DNA of 64,000 nucleotides from CAZFJG01 sp964410915 (GCA_964410915.1 CAYPIU010000002.1:62001-126000); one strand, 5' to 3'. Counted from the stretch's first letter, positions 26,170 through 35,077 are shown. The notes: generated by a model from the sequence alone, not told the origin. A program made the numbers and translations.

Positions 26170-26835
26170 ATGTTAATGAAAGATATGTCTACTTTTTTTG
26201 AAAGCCTTAGGGATCAGAACAAGAAAACTGGCCAGAATGTAGTCAATTCTCTCAAGGCCAACGGACATAATGCCAAATACGTTGCTACTGCAGAGGAAGC
26301 ACTTGACGAATTAAAATCACTTATACCGGGAAACGCATCAGTAGGGATCCCGGGAAGTGTAACGATCAGACAGATCGGCGCCCTTGAACTACTGAACGAT
26401 AGAGGAAACCAGGTTTTCCATCATTGGGACCCTTCCCTTACACCAGAGACAAAAGCATCCAGGCTCAAAGAAGAAAACCTTTCAGATGTTATACTCACAA
26501 GCTCAAATGCAGTAACCCTTGATGGAATGCTTGTAAATATTGACGGTGTGGGAAACAGGGTAAGTGCTATGTCATGGGGCGATAACAAGATAGTATTTGT
26601 TATCGGAATAAATAAAATCGAAAGAGATCTTCAGTCTGCGATCCAAAGGGTCAGAGATAAAGCAACACCACCTAACGCGATAAGACTCGGAATAGACACT
26701 CCCTGCGCCACAACAGGTTACTGTATGGATTGTGATTCACCTAAAAGGGTATGCAGAGCCCTTCTGGTTCTTGAAAGAGCAACTATGGGAAGGGATTCTC
26801 ATGTAATAATTGTCGGAGAAAATCTCGGCTATTGA
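26170..26835 (+). CDS. LUD-domain (LutC/YkgG-like) protein
   Basis: Single-domain LUD protein (DUF162) of 221 residues. The family includes LutC, part of the LutABC lactate oxidation complex, and stand-alone forms of unknown function. Visible marks are VGIPGSVTIRQIGALELL, DVILTSSNAVTLDGMLVNID and NRVSAMSWGDNKIVFVIG. A C-terminal cysteine cluster CATTGYCMDCDSPKRVC could bind metal or an Fe-S cluster. AAGGAG precedes the ATG. lutA and lutB are not adjacent, so this is the orphan type. It is followed 76 bases on by the asparaginase homologue. Confidence 0.88.
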   Translation: MLMKDMSTFFESLRDQNKKTGQNVVNSLKANGHNAKYVATAEEALDELKSLIPGNASVGIPGSVTIRQIGALELLNDRGNQVFHHWDPSLTPETKASRLKEENLSDVILTSSNAVTLDGMLVNIDGVGNRVSAMSWGDNKIVFVIGINKIERDLQSAIQRVRDKATPPNAIRLGIDTPCATTGYCMDCDSPKRVCRALLVLERATMGRDSHVIIVGENLGY

Positions 26836-26911
26836 CCGACAGAGATCAAATATCAACTTTTATGTATCCTGATAACAAGATACAGTATTATCTCTCCTGG
26901 AGGGAAGATTA

Positions 26912-27907
26912 ATGCCCAAAAGAGAACGAATCGCACTGGTAATAGCAGGCGGTCAGATCGGAATGCAGTTTTCCGGCAAACAGAATGGAAATGAAACAAA
27001 TCTGTCCGAGGAAGAAATCAGAAAATGGATACCTGAAGACCTTTCTGTAAACCTCGAAATAATTGACTGGAGCCATCAGCCAAGCAGTCATTATACAATG
27101 AGAATGACTACTGATCTTATTCATATTCTCAATGACCTGGTAATTGATGGCATATCCGGTATAGTTGTCGTCAGTGGAACTGACAGTATTGAAGAAATGT
27201 CGTACCTCACAGATCTTCTCTGGGCATATCCACAGCCTGTTATTTTTACAGGTTCAATATTACCGCCAGAAATGATAGGCTCAGATGCATCTATAAATCT
27301 TATTCAGGCAATAAATGTGGTACAGTCCCAGGCCTGCTGGGGTCTTGGCGTACTGGTCTGCTTTCAGGATCAACTCTTTGCGGCATCAGAGGTAACCCAG
27401 ATCAACAATCACAGGCGAGCAGCATTTACAGCCCTTGATAGAGGTCCTATCGCTGAGATCATTGGTGAGGATGTGGAGATCCTCAGAGCTTATAAAAGAG
27501 GTAAGGTCCTTGAAGGGGATTTTTCTCCAGCGAGGAATGTTGAAATGCTATGGGCCTGCCTGGGATCCAGTGATCATCTTATAAATTCTCTTGCTTCAGA
27601 TCATGGAGATTCCATAGACGGACTTGTAGTTGCTGGATTTGGTAATGGTAATGTTCCTCCTAACTGGACTCCACACATAAAATCACTGCTTAAGTCGAAG
27701 ATACCTGTACTTCTTACCTCGAGATGTATGAAGGGTCATGTAAGAAGGATGTTCAAATTCGAAGGAAGTGTAAGCCGATTACTGGACAGCGGTGCTATTA
27801 ACGGCGGGAATCTGAATCCGCTTCATGCAAGACTGAAACTATCTGTAGGTATAGGTGCAGGCTTGAAAGACGATAACCTTGCAAAATATATTCTCGGTAA
27901 ATTTTAA
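26912..27907 (+). CDS. Asparaginase-family protein with a substituted nucleophile
   Basis: The 331-residue fold matches type I (cytoplasmic) L-asparaginase. The N-terminal motif normally reads TGGTIGM, whose second Thr is the catalytic nucleophile. Here it is IAGGQIGM, with Gln15 in that place; the codon CAG is clear. The second motif, usually HGTDT, is SGTDS (88-92), keeping Thr90-Asp91. VIFTGSILPPEMIGSDASIN and CMKGHVRRMF match further family positions. Classic asparagine hydrolysis seems unlikely, so it may act on another amide, bind an amino acid or have a structural role. GGAGGG precedes the ATG, and a terminator follows at once. Confidence 0.85.
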   Translation: MPKRERIALVIAGGQIGMQFSGKQNGNETNLSEEEIRKWIPEDLSVNLEIIDWSHQPSSHYTMRMTTDLIHILNDLVIDGISGIVVVSGTDSIEEMSYLTDLLWAYPQPVIFTGSILPPEMIGSDASINLIQAINVVQSQACWGLGVLVCFQDQLFAASEVTQINNHRRAAFTALDRGPIAEIIGEDVEILRAYKRGKVLEGDFSPARNVEMLWACLGSSDHLINSLASDHGDSIDGLVVAGFGNGNVPPNWTPHIKSLLKSKIPVLLTSRCMKGHVRRMFKFEGSVSRLLDSGAINGGNLNPLHARLKLSVGIGAGLKDDNLAKYILGKF

Positions 27908-27947
27908 AAGAAGGGTCGAGGAGGAATTAACCTGACTCTTCTTTTTT
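27906..27947 (+). terminator. Terminator after the asparaginase-like gene
   Basis: AAAAGAAGGGTC pairs with GACTCTTCTTTT (one G-U) and continues into TTT. It sits in the short gap before the convergent TSUP gene. Confidence 0.85.
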
Positions 27948-27959
27948 GTTTTCAAATAT

Positions 27960-28715
27960 CTACATTCCGGAAAGTGCACTTACAAGCATTCTTAAAGCAC
28001 TTACAGTAACTACTCCTGTAAGAATGAAACGCAGCCATTTATTCCCCTTGCTTATACTGAATCGTACTCCAAGATACCCACCGGTCATAGAACCAAGAGC
28101 AAGTATAAGCCCGATTTTAAGATTTACCATTCCATTCATAAAAAATATTCCCAGGCTTATCATTGTATATATTGCAATTATTGTTACTTTGAGAGCGTTG
28201 GAATGAACAAGATCTTTACCAGCCAGTCCCACCAACCCCCATAAAAAGAAAAAGCCTACTCCTGCCTGAATAAAACCACCATAGACACCTATAAGGAAAA
28301 AGGCTGCTAAGATCACCCAGTCAGGTAAAGACTGCTGTCTCTGTTCTTCCCACATTCGGGGCTTGAAGACAAGCAAAAACGCCATAACAAGTATAAGGCT
28401 TGCTATTACAATCTTAAGAAGTTTTTCATCCATGGTTATGGCAAGCGAAGTTCCTACAATAGAACCTATTGAAGCAGGAACGGCAAAAAAAACAGCTTCT
28501 CTGAAAGAGAGGACCTTCCCCCTTTTAAAGTTTCCAGCAGCGACGAGATTTTGAAGAAGTATCGCAACCCTGTTCGTTGCATTTGCTATTGACATATCAA
28601 GTCCGGAAAATACAAGCATTGGAAGCACCAGCAGACTGCCCCCTCCAGCCGTTACATTTAAAAATCCTGCAGCCACTCCTGTAAGAAGGATAAGAACAAG
28701 TTTAAAGATATCCAT
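27960..28715 (-). CDS. TSUP family (TauE/SafE) membrane transporter
   Basis: Predicted anion exporter/importer with about eight hydrophobic segments over 251 residues. The family motif is present in both halves: GVAAGFLNVTAGGGSLLVLP near the N-terminus and YGGFIQAGVGFFFLWGLV in the middle. Known TSUP members move sulfite, sulfoacetate or other small sulfur and carbon anions; the substrate here is unknown. The ATG follows a weak GGGGG site. It is not in an operon. Confidence 0.9.
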   Translation of the reverse strand: MDIFKLVLILLTGVAAGFLNVTAGGGSLLVLPMLVFSGLDMSIANATNRVAILLQNLVAAGNFKRGKVLSFREAVFFAVPASIGSIVGTSLAITMDEKLLKIVIASLILVMAFLLVFKPRMWEEQRQQSLPDWVILAAFFLIGVYGGFIQAGVGFFFLWGLVGLAGKDLVHSNALKVTIIAIYTMISLGIFFMNGMVNLKIGLILALGSMTGGYLGVRFSISKGNKWLRFILTGVVTVSALRMLVSALSGM

Positions 28716-28850
28716 TTTGGGCCCCCAGTTAAAGGAATGAAGAAATTAAAAACAACGAGAGTAATTCTATCATATGCAAACAAATTCCACTGCGAAGTGA
28801 TAAAATGATAATCGAGGAAGACCTTAAGGGACAAGAAGGGAGATGACAAT

Positions 28851-29276
28851 ATGAGATATGCTGCTACTGACGAAATGATAGTGTTGAGATTGTCACAGGG
28901 AGATGACATTCATCAATCAATATCTCAGGTTTGTACAGATAACAACATTGACTCTGCAGTTGTAACAAATGGGCTTGGGATGGTAGATTCAGTTATTTTC
29001 GGATGGTTTACAGGAAATGAATACGTCAATGAGAAATACTCGGAAACCCTGGAAATATCATCCCTTAATGGAGATATCAGTTACAAAAAAGACAAAATAT
29101 ACGTACATCTTCATGGAGTCTTCAACCGTCCAGAACACACCACCCTTTCAGGTCATGTTCTTGAGGCAAAAGTTCATAATAACGCAGAGATATTCATAAA
29201 ACCATTACAATCTATAGTTTTGAACAGGACTTTTGATGGCTGGTTTGAAGCACTTGCACCCGAAAAACGCTTATAG
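28851..29276 (+). CDS. PPC/DUF296 domain protein
   Basis: Stand-alone PPC (plant and prokaryote conserved) domain of 141 residues. The core reads LSQGDDIHQSISQVC, VVTNGLGMVDSVIFG, and the hallmark KIYVHLHGVFN...TLSGHVLEAKVHNNAEIFI. These proteins form trimers. In plants the domain accompanies AT-hooks; bacterial functions are unknown, though some carry a metal site formed by the conserved His residues, also seen here. GGGAGATG precedes the ATG. Confidence 0.9.
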   Translation: MRYAATDEMIVLRLSQGDDIHQSISQVCTDNNIDSAVVTNGLGMVDSVIFGWFTGNEYVNEKYSETLEISSLNGDISYKKDKIYVHLHGVFNRPEHTTLSGHVLEAKVHNNAEIFIKPLQSIVLNRTFDGWFEALAPEKRL

Positions 29277-29287
29277 AGAAGTTTAAT

Positions 29288-29332
29288 CTACAGGCAGGGT
29301 ACTCTGGATATAGAATGTTATCCTGCCTGTAA
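29288..29332. terminator. Convergent terminator hairpin
   Basis: TACAGGCAGG and CCTGCCTGTA pair around a 24-base loop, followed on the plus strand by AAGTATTTTG. It lies between the convergent PPC and ybaK genes and probably serves both. Confidence 0.7.
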
Positions 29333-29345
29333 GTATTTTGTTATT

Positions 29346-29840
29346 TCAAAGTTTCTTAATATTCCTATAACTACCTGAAGTCAGTCTCGCCAGTTCAGAG
29401 GGCGAAACGGGGAAAAAACTATGATCAGAACCTGCTGCAGCCCAGACAGTATCATAGTTTAAAACATCTTCATCTATAAATACAGGCAGATTTTCCGGAT
29501 ACCCTACCGGAGGGACTCCACCTATCCTGTACCCCGCATATTCCAGGACATATTCCGGTTTGGCCATTTTGACTCTCTTTGCCTGTAGATTTTTTCTTAT
29601 CTTTTTAAGATCAACCCTGTTAACTCCCGACATCAAAGAAAGAACTGGCTGCTCATCAGCAACCAGGACAAGACTTTTCAATATCATTTCAGGTGAAACG
29701 CCAACAGCATTGGAAGCATCCTCAACTGTAAAAATAGTATCCTCGGTAAAATATATTTCACCCTCATATCCATTCCTGTCGAGAAAACTTTTGACTTTTT
29801 CGACTGCTTTAGATTCTTCTGAGGAAGTACCTGTATACAT
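29346..29840 (-). CDS. YbaK/EbsC-type aminoacyl-tRNA deacylase
   Basis: Trans-editing protein that hydrolyses mischarged tRNA, in characterised relatives Cys-tRNA(Pro) or Ala-tRNA(Pro). The 164-residue YbaK fold shows MILKSLVLVADEQPVLSLMSGVNRVDL, the catalytic region GYRIGGVPPVGYPENLPVFIDEDV, and TVWAAAGSDHSFFPVSPSEL near the end. AGGAGGG precedes the ATG. Which mischarged tRNA it corrects is not evident. Confidence 0.9.
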   Translation of the reverse strand: MYTGTSSEESKAVEKVKSFLDRNGYEGEIYFTEDTIFTVEDASNAVGVSPEMILKSLVLVADEQPVLSLMSGVNRVDLKKIRKNLQAKRVKMAKPEYVLEYAGYRIGGVPPVGYPENLPVFIDEDVLNYDTVWAAAGSDHSFFPVSPSELARLTSGSYRNIKKL

Positions 29841-29892
29841 ATTAACCCTCCTGTAAATCCGTTAAATTACTCTTATGTCAAGGTTTCAGATT

Positions 29893-30789
29893 TTATAATA
29901 GATTATCTGAATCCTGCTTTACTCTATTCATATTCAACAAGAAATCGAGCATTACACCCATTGCGTTTGTAGAAACAGTTCCATGTATAAGATAAAAAGT
30001 ACGCCTGAGCGGAGGATCAAGGGATATTACCGCAAGACTCCTGTTATTCATTACAGCTCTTCTTGACACTATACCAGCTTCTGCTCCACTTTCCACAGCA
30101 TTAACAACTGCCATGACATGTCCAAAGTTCAACCTCGTTGAAATCATATCTATTCCCTGCTGGTGAAAGAATCTTTCCAGGACTTTCCTTGTTCCAGACC
30201 CCTCTGTTCTTCCTATAAAAACAAGTTCTGAAAGCTCTTTCAAGGCAATTGTTTCTCTTCCTGCAAGAAAATGATCCGGCTTTACCACCAGAACAATCTC
30301 ATCATCAAAAAAGGGATGGACTTCAAAACCAGCAGGATGTTTTTCCTCTCCGATGATAGCAAAGTCAGCATCACGGGATATTAGACGTTCAAGGGCAGTT
30401 TTTGAATCAGAGATGTTAACATCTGTCTCTATACCAGGATACCTGGCAGAGAAATCGACAAGCAATCCTGGAAGAACAAAGTCACCTGGTATGGAACTCG
30501 CACTTAAAGAAACATTACCCGATACCTCATTTGACGCATCTGCCACTTCTTTCAATATATCCCTTACTGAGCTTCGGATCTTTTTTGAATACTTGTAAAC
30601 AATTTCCCCTTCCCTGGTAAGCAGCGAACATTTATGGCCCCTCTTGAAAAGCTTTACTCCAAGTTCATTCTCAAGGCTTGATATATGTTTGCTTACTGCT
30701 GGCTGAGATATTCCCAGGGAAGCAGCAGCCGAGGAAATGCTGCCCTTTTCGATCACTGCTGTAAAACTTTCCATCTGACGGAATAACAT
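29893..30789 (-). CDS. LysR-family transcriptional regulator
   Basis: 298 residues with the N-terminal HTH (ESFTAVIEKGSISSAAASLGISQPAVSKHIS) and a periplasmic-binding-protein-like effector domain from about residue 90. The effector half resembles CysL/CysB-like regulators (EKHPAGFEVHPFFDDEIVLV). Divergent from the XRE gene at 30938, with about 150 bases between, where a LysR site would be expected. The effector is unknown. Confidence 0.92.
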   Translation of the reverse strand: MLFRQMESFTAVIEKGSISSAAASLGISQPAVSKHISSLENELGVKLFKRGHKCSLLTREGEIVYKYSKKIRSSVRDILKEVADASNEVSGNVSLSASSIPGDFVLPGLLVDFSARYPGIETDVNISDSKTALERLISRDADFAIIGEEKHPAGFEVHPFFDDEIVLVVKPDHFLAGRETIALKELSELVFIGRTEGSGTRKVLERFFHQQGIDMISTRLNFGHVMAVVNAVESGAEAGIVSRRAVMNNRSLAVISLDPPLRRTFYLIHGTVSTNAMGVMLDFLLNMNRVKQDSDNLL

Positions 30790-30878
30790 GGTTTAACCCT
30801 CCCTGTATTTTCCCTGCTTATTATAGCTTCTAATAAGAACTTGCTCGAGTAGAAATTTGTACTTTTATTCTTAACAGC

Positions 30879-30907
30879 TTGTCAACATTCATTCAATGAT
30901 ATATATT
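30879..30907 (+). promoter_or_regulatory. Promoter of the XRE-ImmA-radical SAM operon
   Basis: TTGTCA (30879-30884), a 17-base spacer and TATATT (30902-30907), with the expected start near 30914, 24 bases before the XRE ATG. The longer XRE frame (from 30896) would start upstream of this site, which supports the internal start. Confidence 0.8.
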
Positions 30908-30937
30908 TTAAGAAAGCATATTAAAGGAGGTTCGGTT

Positions 30938-31312
30938 ATGAGTTTGGGGATGCGTATCAAAACATTGAGAAAGTCAAATTATATAACACAACAACAACTT
31001 GCCGATAAGACAGATGTAAGCAGAATATACATTCAGGCCCTCGAGAGCAACAGAAGACTTCCTTCAATGAAAGTCTTGAACAGACTTGCAGAAGCACTTG
31101 ACGTAGAGGTAACGGATCTGGTCCAGTCAATGCCATCGGATAAGAGAGGGAGACTTCATCTCGAAGAGATCCTTGATAAATCGGCAGATGTTGAAGTATG
31201 GTATAGAAGCAAGAAATTGAGTAATACTGAACTACAGTTTGTTCAAAGACTAATAGACGCAGCGCTGGAAAAGTGGGAAAAAGACGATGAGACCTCTGGA
31301 AAGGGAATATGA
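30938..31312 (+). CDS. XRE-family DNA-binding protein
   Basis: 124 residues: an N-terminal Cro/C1 HTH (MRIKTLRKSNYITQQQLADK, VSRIYIQALESNRRLPSMKV) and a helical tail. The ATG at 30938 follows AAAGGAGG. Its 3' end overlaps the next gene by 26 bases, coupling it to a zinc-peptidase-like protein. XRE plus ImmA/IrrE-type peptidase is a known arrangement in which the peptidase inactivates the repressor on a signal, as in ICEBs1 and Deinococcus IrrE/DdrO. Confidence 0.92.
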   Translation: MSLGMRIKTLRKSNYITQQQLADKTDVSRIYIQALESNRRLPSMKVLNRLAEALDVEVTDLVQSMPSDKRGRLHLEEILDKSADVEVWYRSKKLSNTELQFVQRLIDAALEKWEKDDETSGKGI

Positions 31313-31706
31313 AACCCCTGGATTTGAATACCCCTCTCCTCCGGAATATTTACCTGAATGGGCTATTGATGAAGCCTTAGAGTGGTCAGGTCTGGATGAA
31401 TTTGACATCCTTGTAAAAGCAGAAGAACAAAGTGGAAGGCAACTTGATATAGAATATGTTGAAATGAGTCCCCGAATGTGGGGATTACATGTAGCAAAAG
31501 GGAAAAAAGCTATTATATATATCAATAGTATGCTTCCACTGATATGGAGACGCTTTGCTCTTTTTCATGAACTCTATCACCTTCTGAACCATAAGAAGGG
31601 AGAATCTTTCTGGATGAGAACAGCTACTCCAATGACCAGTTTTGAACACCAGGCTGATATATTTGCCTGGTCTGTAATATGGCCCGAATGGAAGGAAGGC
31701 TATTAA
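31287..31706 (+). CDS. ImmA/IrrE-type zinc metallopeptidase
   Basis: 139 residues. The metal motif HELYHLLNH (ALFHELYHLLNHKKG) gives the HEXXH zinc site, and the downstream FEHQADIFAWSVIWP supplies the third ligand region with the conserved E..AD.FA pattern of the family. It overlaps the XRE gene, the probable substrate by analogy. Its stop TAA shares a base with the ATG of the radical SAM gene. No phage or conjugative genes are near, so this pair looks like a chromosomal stress or toxin-type switch and not an element immunity module. Confidence 0.88.
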   Translation: MRPLEREYETPGFEYPSPPEYLPEWAIDEALEWSGLDEFDILVKAEEQSGRQLDIEYVEMSPRMWGLHVAKGKKAIIYINSMLPLIWRRFALFHELYHLLNHKKGESFWMRTATPMTSFEHQADIFAWSVIWPEWKEGY

Positions 31707-32647
31707 TGATCAGAAAATCATTTTTTCTCCCTAATAAAAGTTGTCCCCACCGATGTATTTATTGTGATCAACATGCAATTACCGGGGAAATACAGGAACC
31801 AGATCGATGTCAGATCTTATCCGAAGTCTCCAGGGTCGGGAAAAACAGAAGTGTTGAAATATGTTATTTCGGAGGTAGTTTTACATGTCTACCTCTTGAC
31901 ATACAAAAGCAATATCTTGATACCGTACTGGAAACCGGTCCTGATAATTCTGTGAGATTCTCAACACATCCAACCTGTTTTGGAAATGAAGTTCTGGGCC
32001 TGCTTAAAAACTATCCTGTATCAATGATTGAACTCGGTGTTTCTTCCCTGGATAACGAAGTTCTTGAACAATGCCGAAGGGGATATGCCGCTTCTGACGT
32101 CATTACAGTTATTCAGGCTCTCCTCAAATTGAAATATAACGTTGGAGCACAGTTAATGATCGGCCTGCCTCATCAGACTGAAGAAAGCACCTTTTCCGAT
32201 CTTGAAACTCTGGCATCTATCTCAGGCGACAGCTCCCTGACACTTCGAATTTATCCATGTCTGGTTTTGAAAAATACGCAACTGGAAAAACTCCTTTTAA
32301 AGGGAGAGTATACACCCTTATCAATTGAAAATGCAGTTCGTTGGTCAGGAAAGGTGCATCGAAGGGCTATCGACCTTGGCTTTAAGATACAAAGGATCGG
32401 CCTCCACGAAACACCAAGTCTTAATAACTCTGTAATAGCAGGGCCACATCACCCTTCACTCGGAGAAATGGCCAGGGCATTTTCGCTTATACTCGATATT
32501 ACGGGCAATGATCCATCAGGACCATGGAAGATACCTCGCCGGAATATATCCATGCTTCAGGGTCATAACAACTTCGGGATCAGGTCTCTTGCCGATATAT
32601 CAGGTTTTTCCGTCCAGGAAATAAAGGCAAAGATCAGTTATATTTAA
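31706..32647 (+). CDS. Elp3-like radical SAM protein
   Basis: 313 residues beginning MIRKSFFLPNKSCPHRCIYC, with the CX3CX2C motif that binds the SAM-cleaving [4Fe-4S] cluster. EICYFGGSFTCLP, IELGVSSLDNEVL and GLPHQTEES follow the Elp3/HemN-like core pattern. There is no GNAT domain. The ATG at 31706 overlaps the ImmA stop and uses GGAAGG; a frame opening at 31679 would overlap further without a ribosome site. Substrate unknown; such proteins are often annotated as coproporphyrinogen oxidase-like or radical SAM of unknown function. Confidence 0.88.
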   Translation: MIRKSFFLPNKSCPHRCIYCDQHAITGEIQEPDRCQILSEVSRVGKNRSVEICYFGGSFTCLPLDIQKQYLDTVLETGPDNSVRFSTHPTCFGNEVLGLLKNYPVSMIELGVSSLDNEVLEQCRRGYAASDVITVIQALLKLKYNVGAQLMIGLPHQTEESTFSDLETLASISGDSSLTLRIYPCLVLKNTQLEKLLLKGEYTPLSIENAVRWSGKVHRRAIDLGFKIQRIGLHETPSLNNSVIAGPHHPSLGEMARAFSLILDITGNDPSGPWKIPRRNISMLQGHNNFGIRSLADISGFSVQEIKAKISYI

Positions 32648-32783
32648 CGTTGGCTTTCGATGAGGATCTACACCATTTATCATAGTTTAAAACTTGCTGT
32701 AAATTGACTACAGGTTGCTCATAGACTAAACTTGAGTGCATCTAACCCATAATCTTTTATAGATAGTTCAGGAGGTGCTCTTG

Positions 32784-33650
32784 TTGGATAACAGGCAACT
32801 TCAATCCCATCTGAGCAACAAAGTAGAATCTTTACCAACAAAAGCAAGAAAAGTCGTAGAATACCTTCTCTCGCATATGAGAGAAGCAGCTTTTATGTCT
32901 ATCGGTGATGTGGCTGATCATCTGGAAGTATCCAAAGCCCAACTGGTCAGAGTGTCGAGAATGTTAGGATTTTCAGGTTATTCTGAACTAAAAAAGGAAC
33001 TTAAGAATGCAGTTCTTGAACAGATCAATCCCTCGGCAACTCTGGAAACGAAAGATGCAGGACCAGAAAATATTGCCGAGAGAATATATAAATATGAACA
33101 TGTTAATATTGATGATACCTGGAAACAGATAACTTCAGACAAAGTCGAATTATTCAGGACCCTGATCGCTGAAGCCGCGGATATCTATTGCCTCGGGTGG
33201 GGAATTTCTGCCCTAATAGCAGAATCTTTTTTTACGAGATTAATGGAACTTGGACTGAAAGGCGTTTTGATGCGTAGGGGATCACTCGCTGTAATAGAAC
33301 AGGCAAGAGCTCTTAAAGAAGGCGACCTCCTGATCGTTTGCGAATTGCCCAGTTATGTAAGAGAGGTGACTGAATCAGTAAAAAAAGCAAAGGAAAAGAA
33401 GGCTAAAGTCATTACCATTACCGATAGCCCTGCTGCTCCTGTATGTAAATACGCAGATCTTTGCTTTTATGTAAGCGACAAAAGTCCTACATTTGGAAGC
33501 AGCATTATTGGACCTCTTTTCCTGGTCCATATCATAACTTCCATATTAGCTTTCGAACTTGGTGATGAGGTAAGCAATGCACTGAAAGACCAGGCAGAAG
33601 GGCTTCTCGATGAAAGAATATATTATCCCTCTGATGATCTTAGATATTGA
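32784..33650 (+). CDS. MurR/RpiR-family transcriptional regulator
   Basis: About 288 residues: an N-terminal RpiR HTH (KARKVVEYLLSHMREAAFMSIGD to SKAQLVRVSRMLGFSGYSEL) and a C-terminal SIS sugar-isomerase-like domain (IYCLGWGISALIAESFFTRL; DLLIVCELPSYVREV). SIS domains bind phosphosugars, so a sugar phosphate is the likely effector. The start is one of two TTG codons (32781 or 32784) behind AGGAGG; a GTG at 32775 is within that site. No sugar genes adjoin it, so its target is unknown. Confidence 0.9.
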   Translation: MDNRQLQSHLSNKVESLPTKARKVVEYLLSHMREAAFMSIGDVADHLEVSKAQLVRVSRMLGFSGYSELKKELKNAVLEQINPSATLETKDAGPENIAERIYKYEHVNIDDTWKQITSDKVELFRTLIAEAADIYCLGWGISALIAESFFTRLMELGLKGVLMRRGSLAVIEQARALKEGDLLIVCELPSYVREVTESVKKAKEKKAKVITITDSPAAPVCKYADLCFYVSDKSPTFGSSIIGPLFLVHIITSILAFELGDEVSNALKDQAEGLLDERIYYPSDDLRY

Positions 33651-33655
33651 TCACT

Positions 33656-33678
33656 GATATCATCCATGGGATGATATC
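33656..33678. terminator. Palindrome between convergent genes
   Basis: GATATCATCC, three bases, GGATGATATC. It lies exactly in the 28-base gap between the RpiR stop and the UPF0173 stop, and is probably a bidirectional terminator although no T run follows. Confidence 0.55.
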
Positions 33679-34362
33679 TTAAAAGTTTAAAATATCGCCA
33701 GCATTCATAATTCTAATTTCAGCATACTTGCTGGCTTTTGCAACAAATTCTTCAGGATCAGCCTTTATAAGATCAAACGTATTGTAGTGAACAGGTATAG
33801 CAATGGATGGTCTGATCATTTCCACGGCTCTTGCAGCATCTGCCATGTCCATGGTGAAATTGCCTCCTGAAGGAAGAAGAGCAATGTCTATATTTTCCTG
33901 ACGTAACAGCTGCATATCCATTGTAAGACCTGTATCACCTGCATGGTAGATTTTCCTGGAATCCACCTCTATGAGAAAACCTCCAGGATTACCTCCAGGA
34001 AGCAGATCATCACCTTCCTGGACATCGGAACCATGAAGGGCAGGAGTCATTTTTACCATTCCGAAAGGAAATTTAAATGTACCGCCAATATGCATGGGAT
34101 GGGTTTTCAGACCTTTTCGCTGAAATATACGACAAAGATCAGCATTGGCAACAACAATAGCTCCGCTGTTCCCTGCTATTTCAACTGTATCCCCGATATG
34201 ATCATCATGCCCATGAGTAACAAAGATATAATTAATTTGCTGAAAGTCTTCAGGGCCCACCGTAGCAGATGGATTTCCGCTGAGGAAAGGGTCTACTAAA
34301 GCTCTGAGCCCTGTCCCCTCAATATAACAAGCTGCATGCCCGAGAAACTGAAGTTTTGCCAT
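33679..34362 (-). CDS. UPF0173 metal-dependent hydrolase
   Basis: Metallo-beta-lactamase-fold protein of 227 residues (YtkL type). The metal motif THGHDDHIGD lies near residue 50, with further ligands in YHAGDTG near 140 and IPVHYNTFD near 193. The start MAKLQFLGHAACYIEG is typical. The physiological substrate of the family is unknown. An AAGGAAGGAG site precedes the ATG. Confidence 0.93.
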   Translation of the reverse strand: MAKLQFLGHAACYIEGTGLRALVDPFLSGNPSATVGPEDFQQINYIFVTHGHDDHIGDTVEIAGNSGAIVVANADLCRIFQRKGLKTHPMHIGGTFKFPFGMVKMTPALHGSDVQEGDDLLPGGNPGGFLIEVDSRKIYHAGDTGLTMDMQLLRQENIDIALLPSGGNFTMDMADAARAVEMIRPSIAIPVHYNTFDLIKADPEEFVAKASKYAEIRIMNAGDILNF

Positions 34363-34421
34363 ATTAATAAATCTCCTTCCTTTGTCCCAAAAAAGGACAT
34401 TCCTCCGTAAGATCTTTTTAT

Positions 34422-34847
34422 TTACCTGACGTTGATATCCACCCTGAAATGATCATTCTGGTTTATCTCTCCTGATCTAATGAGGTCTTGCGCCACATCA
34501 GCTTTAACTATATTTCTGAATCCATCCATACTTAGAGGCAGTCTGGAAGACTTTGAAACGGCCTTGTGGGCAATAGTCTGGAAAATAGAATTATTGAATC
34601 CATTCTGTTCATTAATTTTCCAGGTCAACAGCTCAATGTCAAAGGTAACATTCCCTTGTCCCGATAGCTCCGTTCTAATACCTGGAGCAATATATTTTAC
34701 AAGATTATCATTATCCAGATAATAGAACATGTTATCCTTTACCGGAACAAAGGAAAGAATAACAAATGCAAGTAAAATCCATATAAAAACTCCAACTTTC
34801 AACGCTTTCTCGGAAAAATAATTCAAAAGTGTAAGATCCAGTTTCAT
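34422..34847 (-). CDS. Small predicted secreted or anchored protein
   Basis: Not recognised. The likely start is ATG 34847 (MKLDLTLLNYFSEKALKVG), giving 141 residues. One hydrophobic segment (VFIWILLAFVILSFVP) anchors a soluble part of about 110 residues that ends FRVDINVR. The longer frame to 35027 covers the preceding terminator-proximal sequence and is unlikely. The nearest ribosome site, GGGAGG, is 12 bases upstream, a little far. It is downstream of the aspS cluster but separated by a terminator. Confidence 0.5.
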   Translation of the reverse strand: MKLDLTLLNYFSEKALKVGVFIWILLAFVILSFVPVKDNMFYYLDNDNLVKYIAPGIRTELSGQGNVTFDIELLTWKINEQNGFNNSIFQTIAHKAVSKSSRLPLSMDGFRNIVKADVAQDLIRSGEINQNDHFRVDINVR

Positions 34848-35011
34848 TGTCTTTGCGAGCCTCCCTCGATAACTGTTACTTGAATAACTGATAATATTAT
34901 ACATTAAGAAGAGAAATGAGATGGTTTCTTTCCACTTATAGAAAGAAATATCTTTAACAAAAATAACACCCGTTCCCGGATATTGCCAGTTTTCATTTAA
35001 ATCTGATACAA

Positions 35012-35048
35012 AACAGGGGTACCCCATATATGAGGTACCCCTGAGTTT
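35012..35048 (-). terminator. Terminator after the hisS-aspS transcript
   Basis: CAGGGGTACC and GGTACCCCTG form a 10-bp stem with a 10-base loop, followed on the minus strand by TTTTG. It ends the aspS-35078 unit. Confidence 0.75.
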
Positions 35049-35077
35049 TCCCTTTGTTCAATAAAAAGATCATGTTG

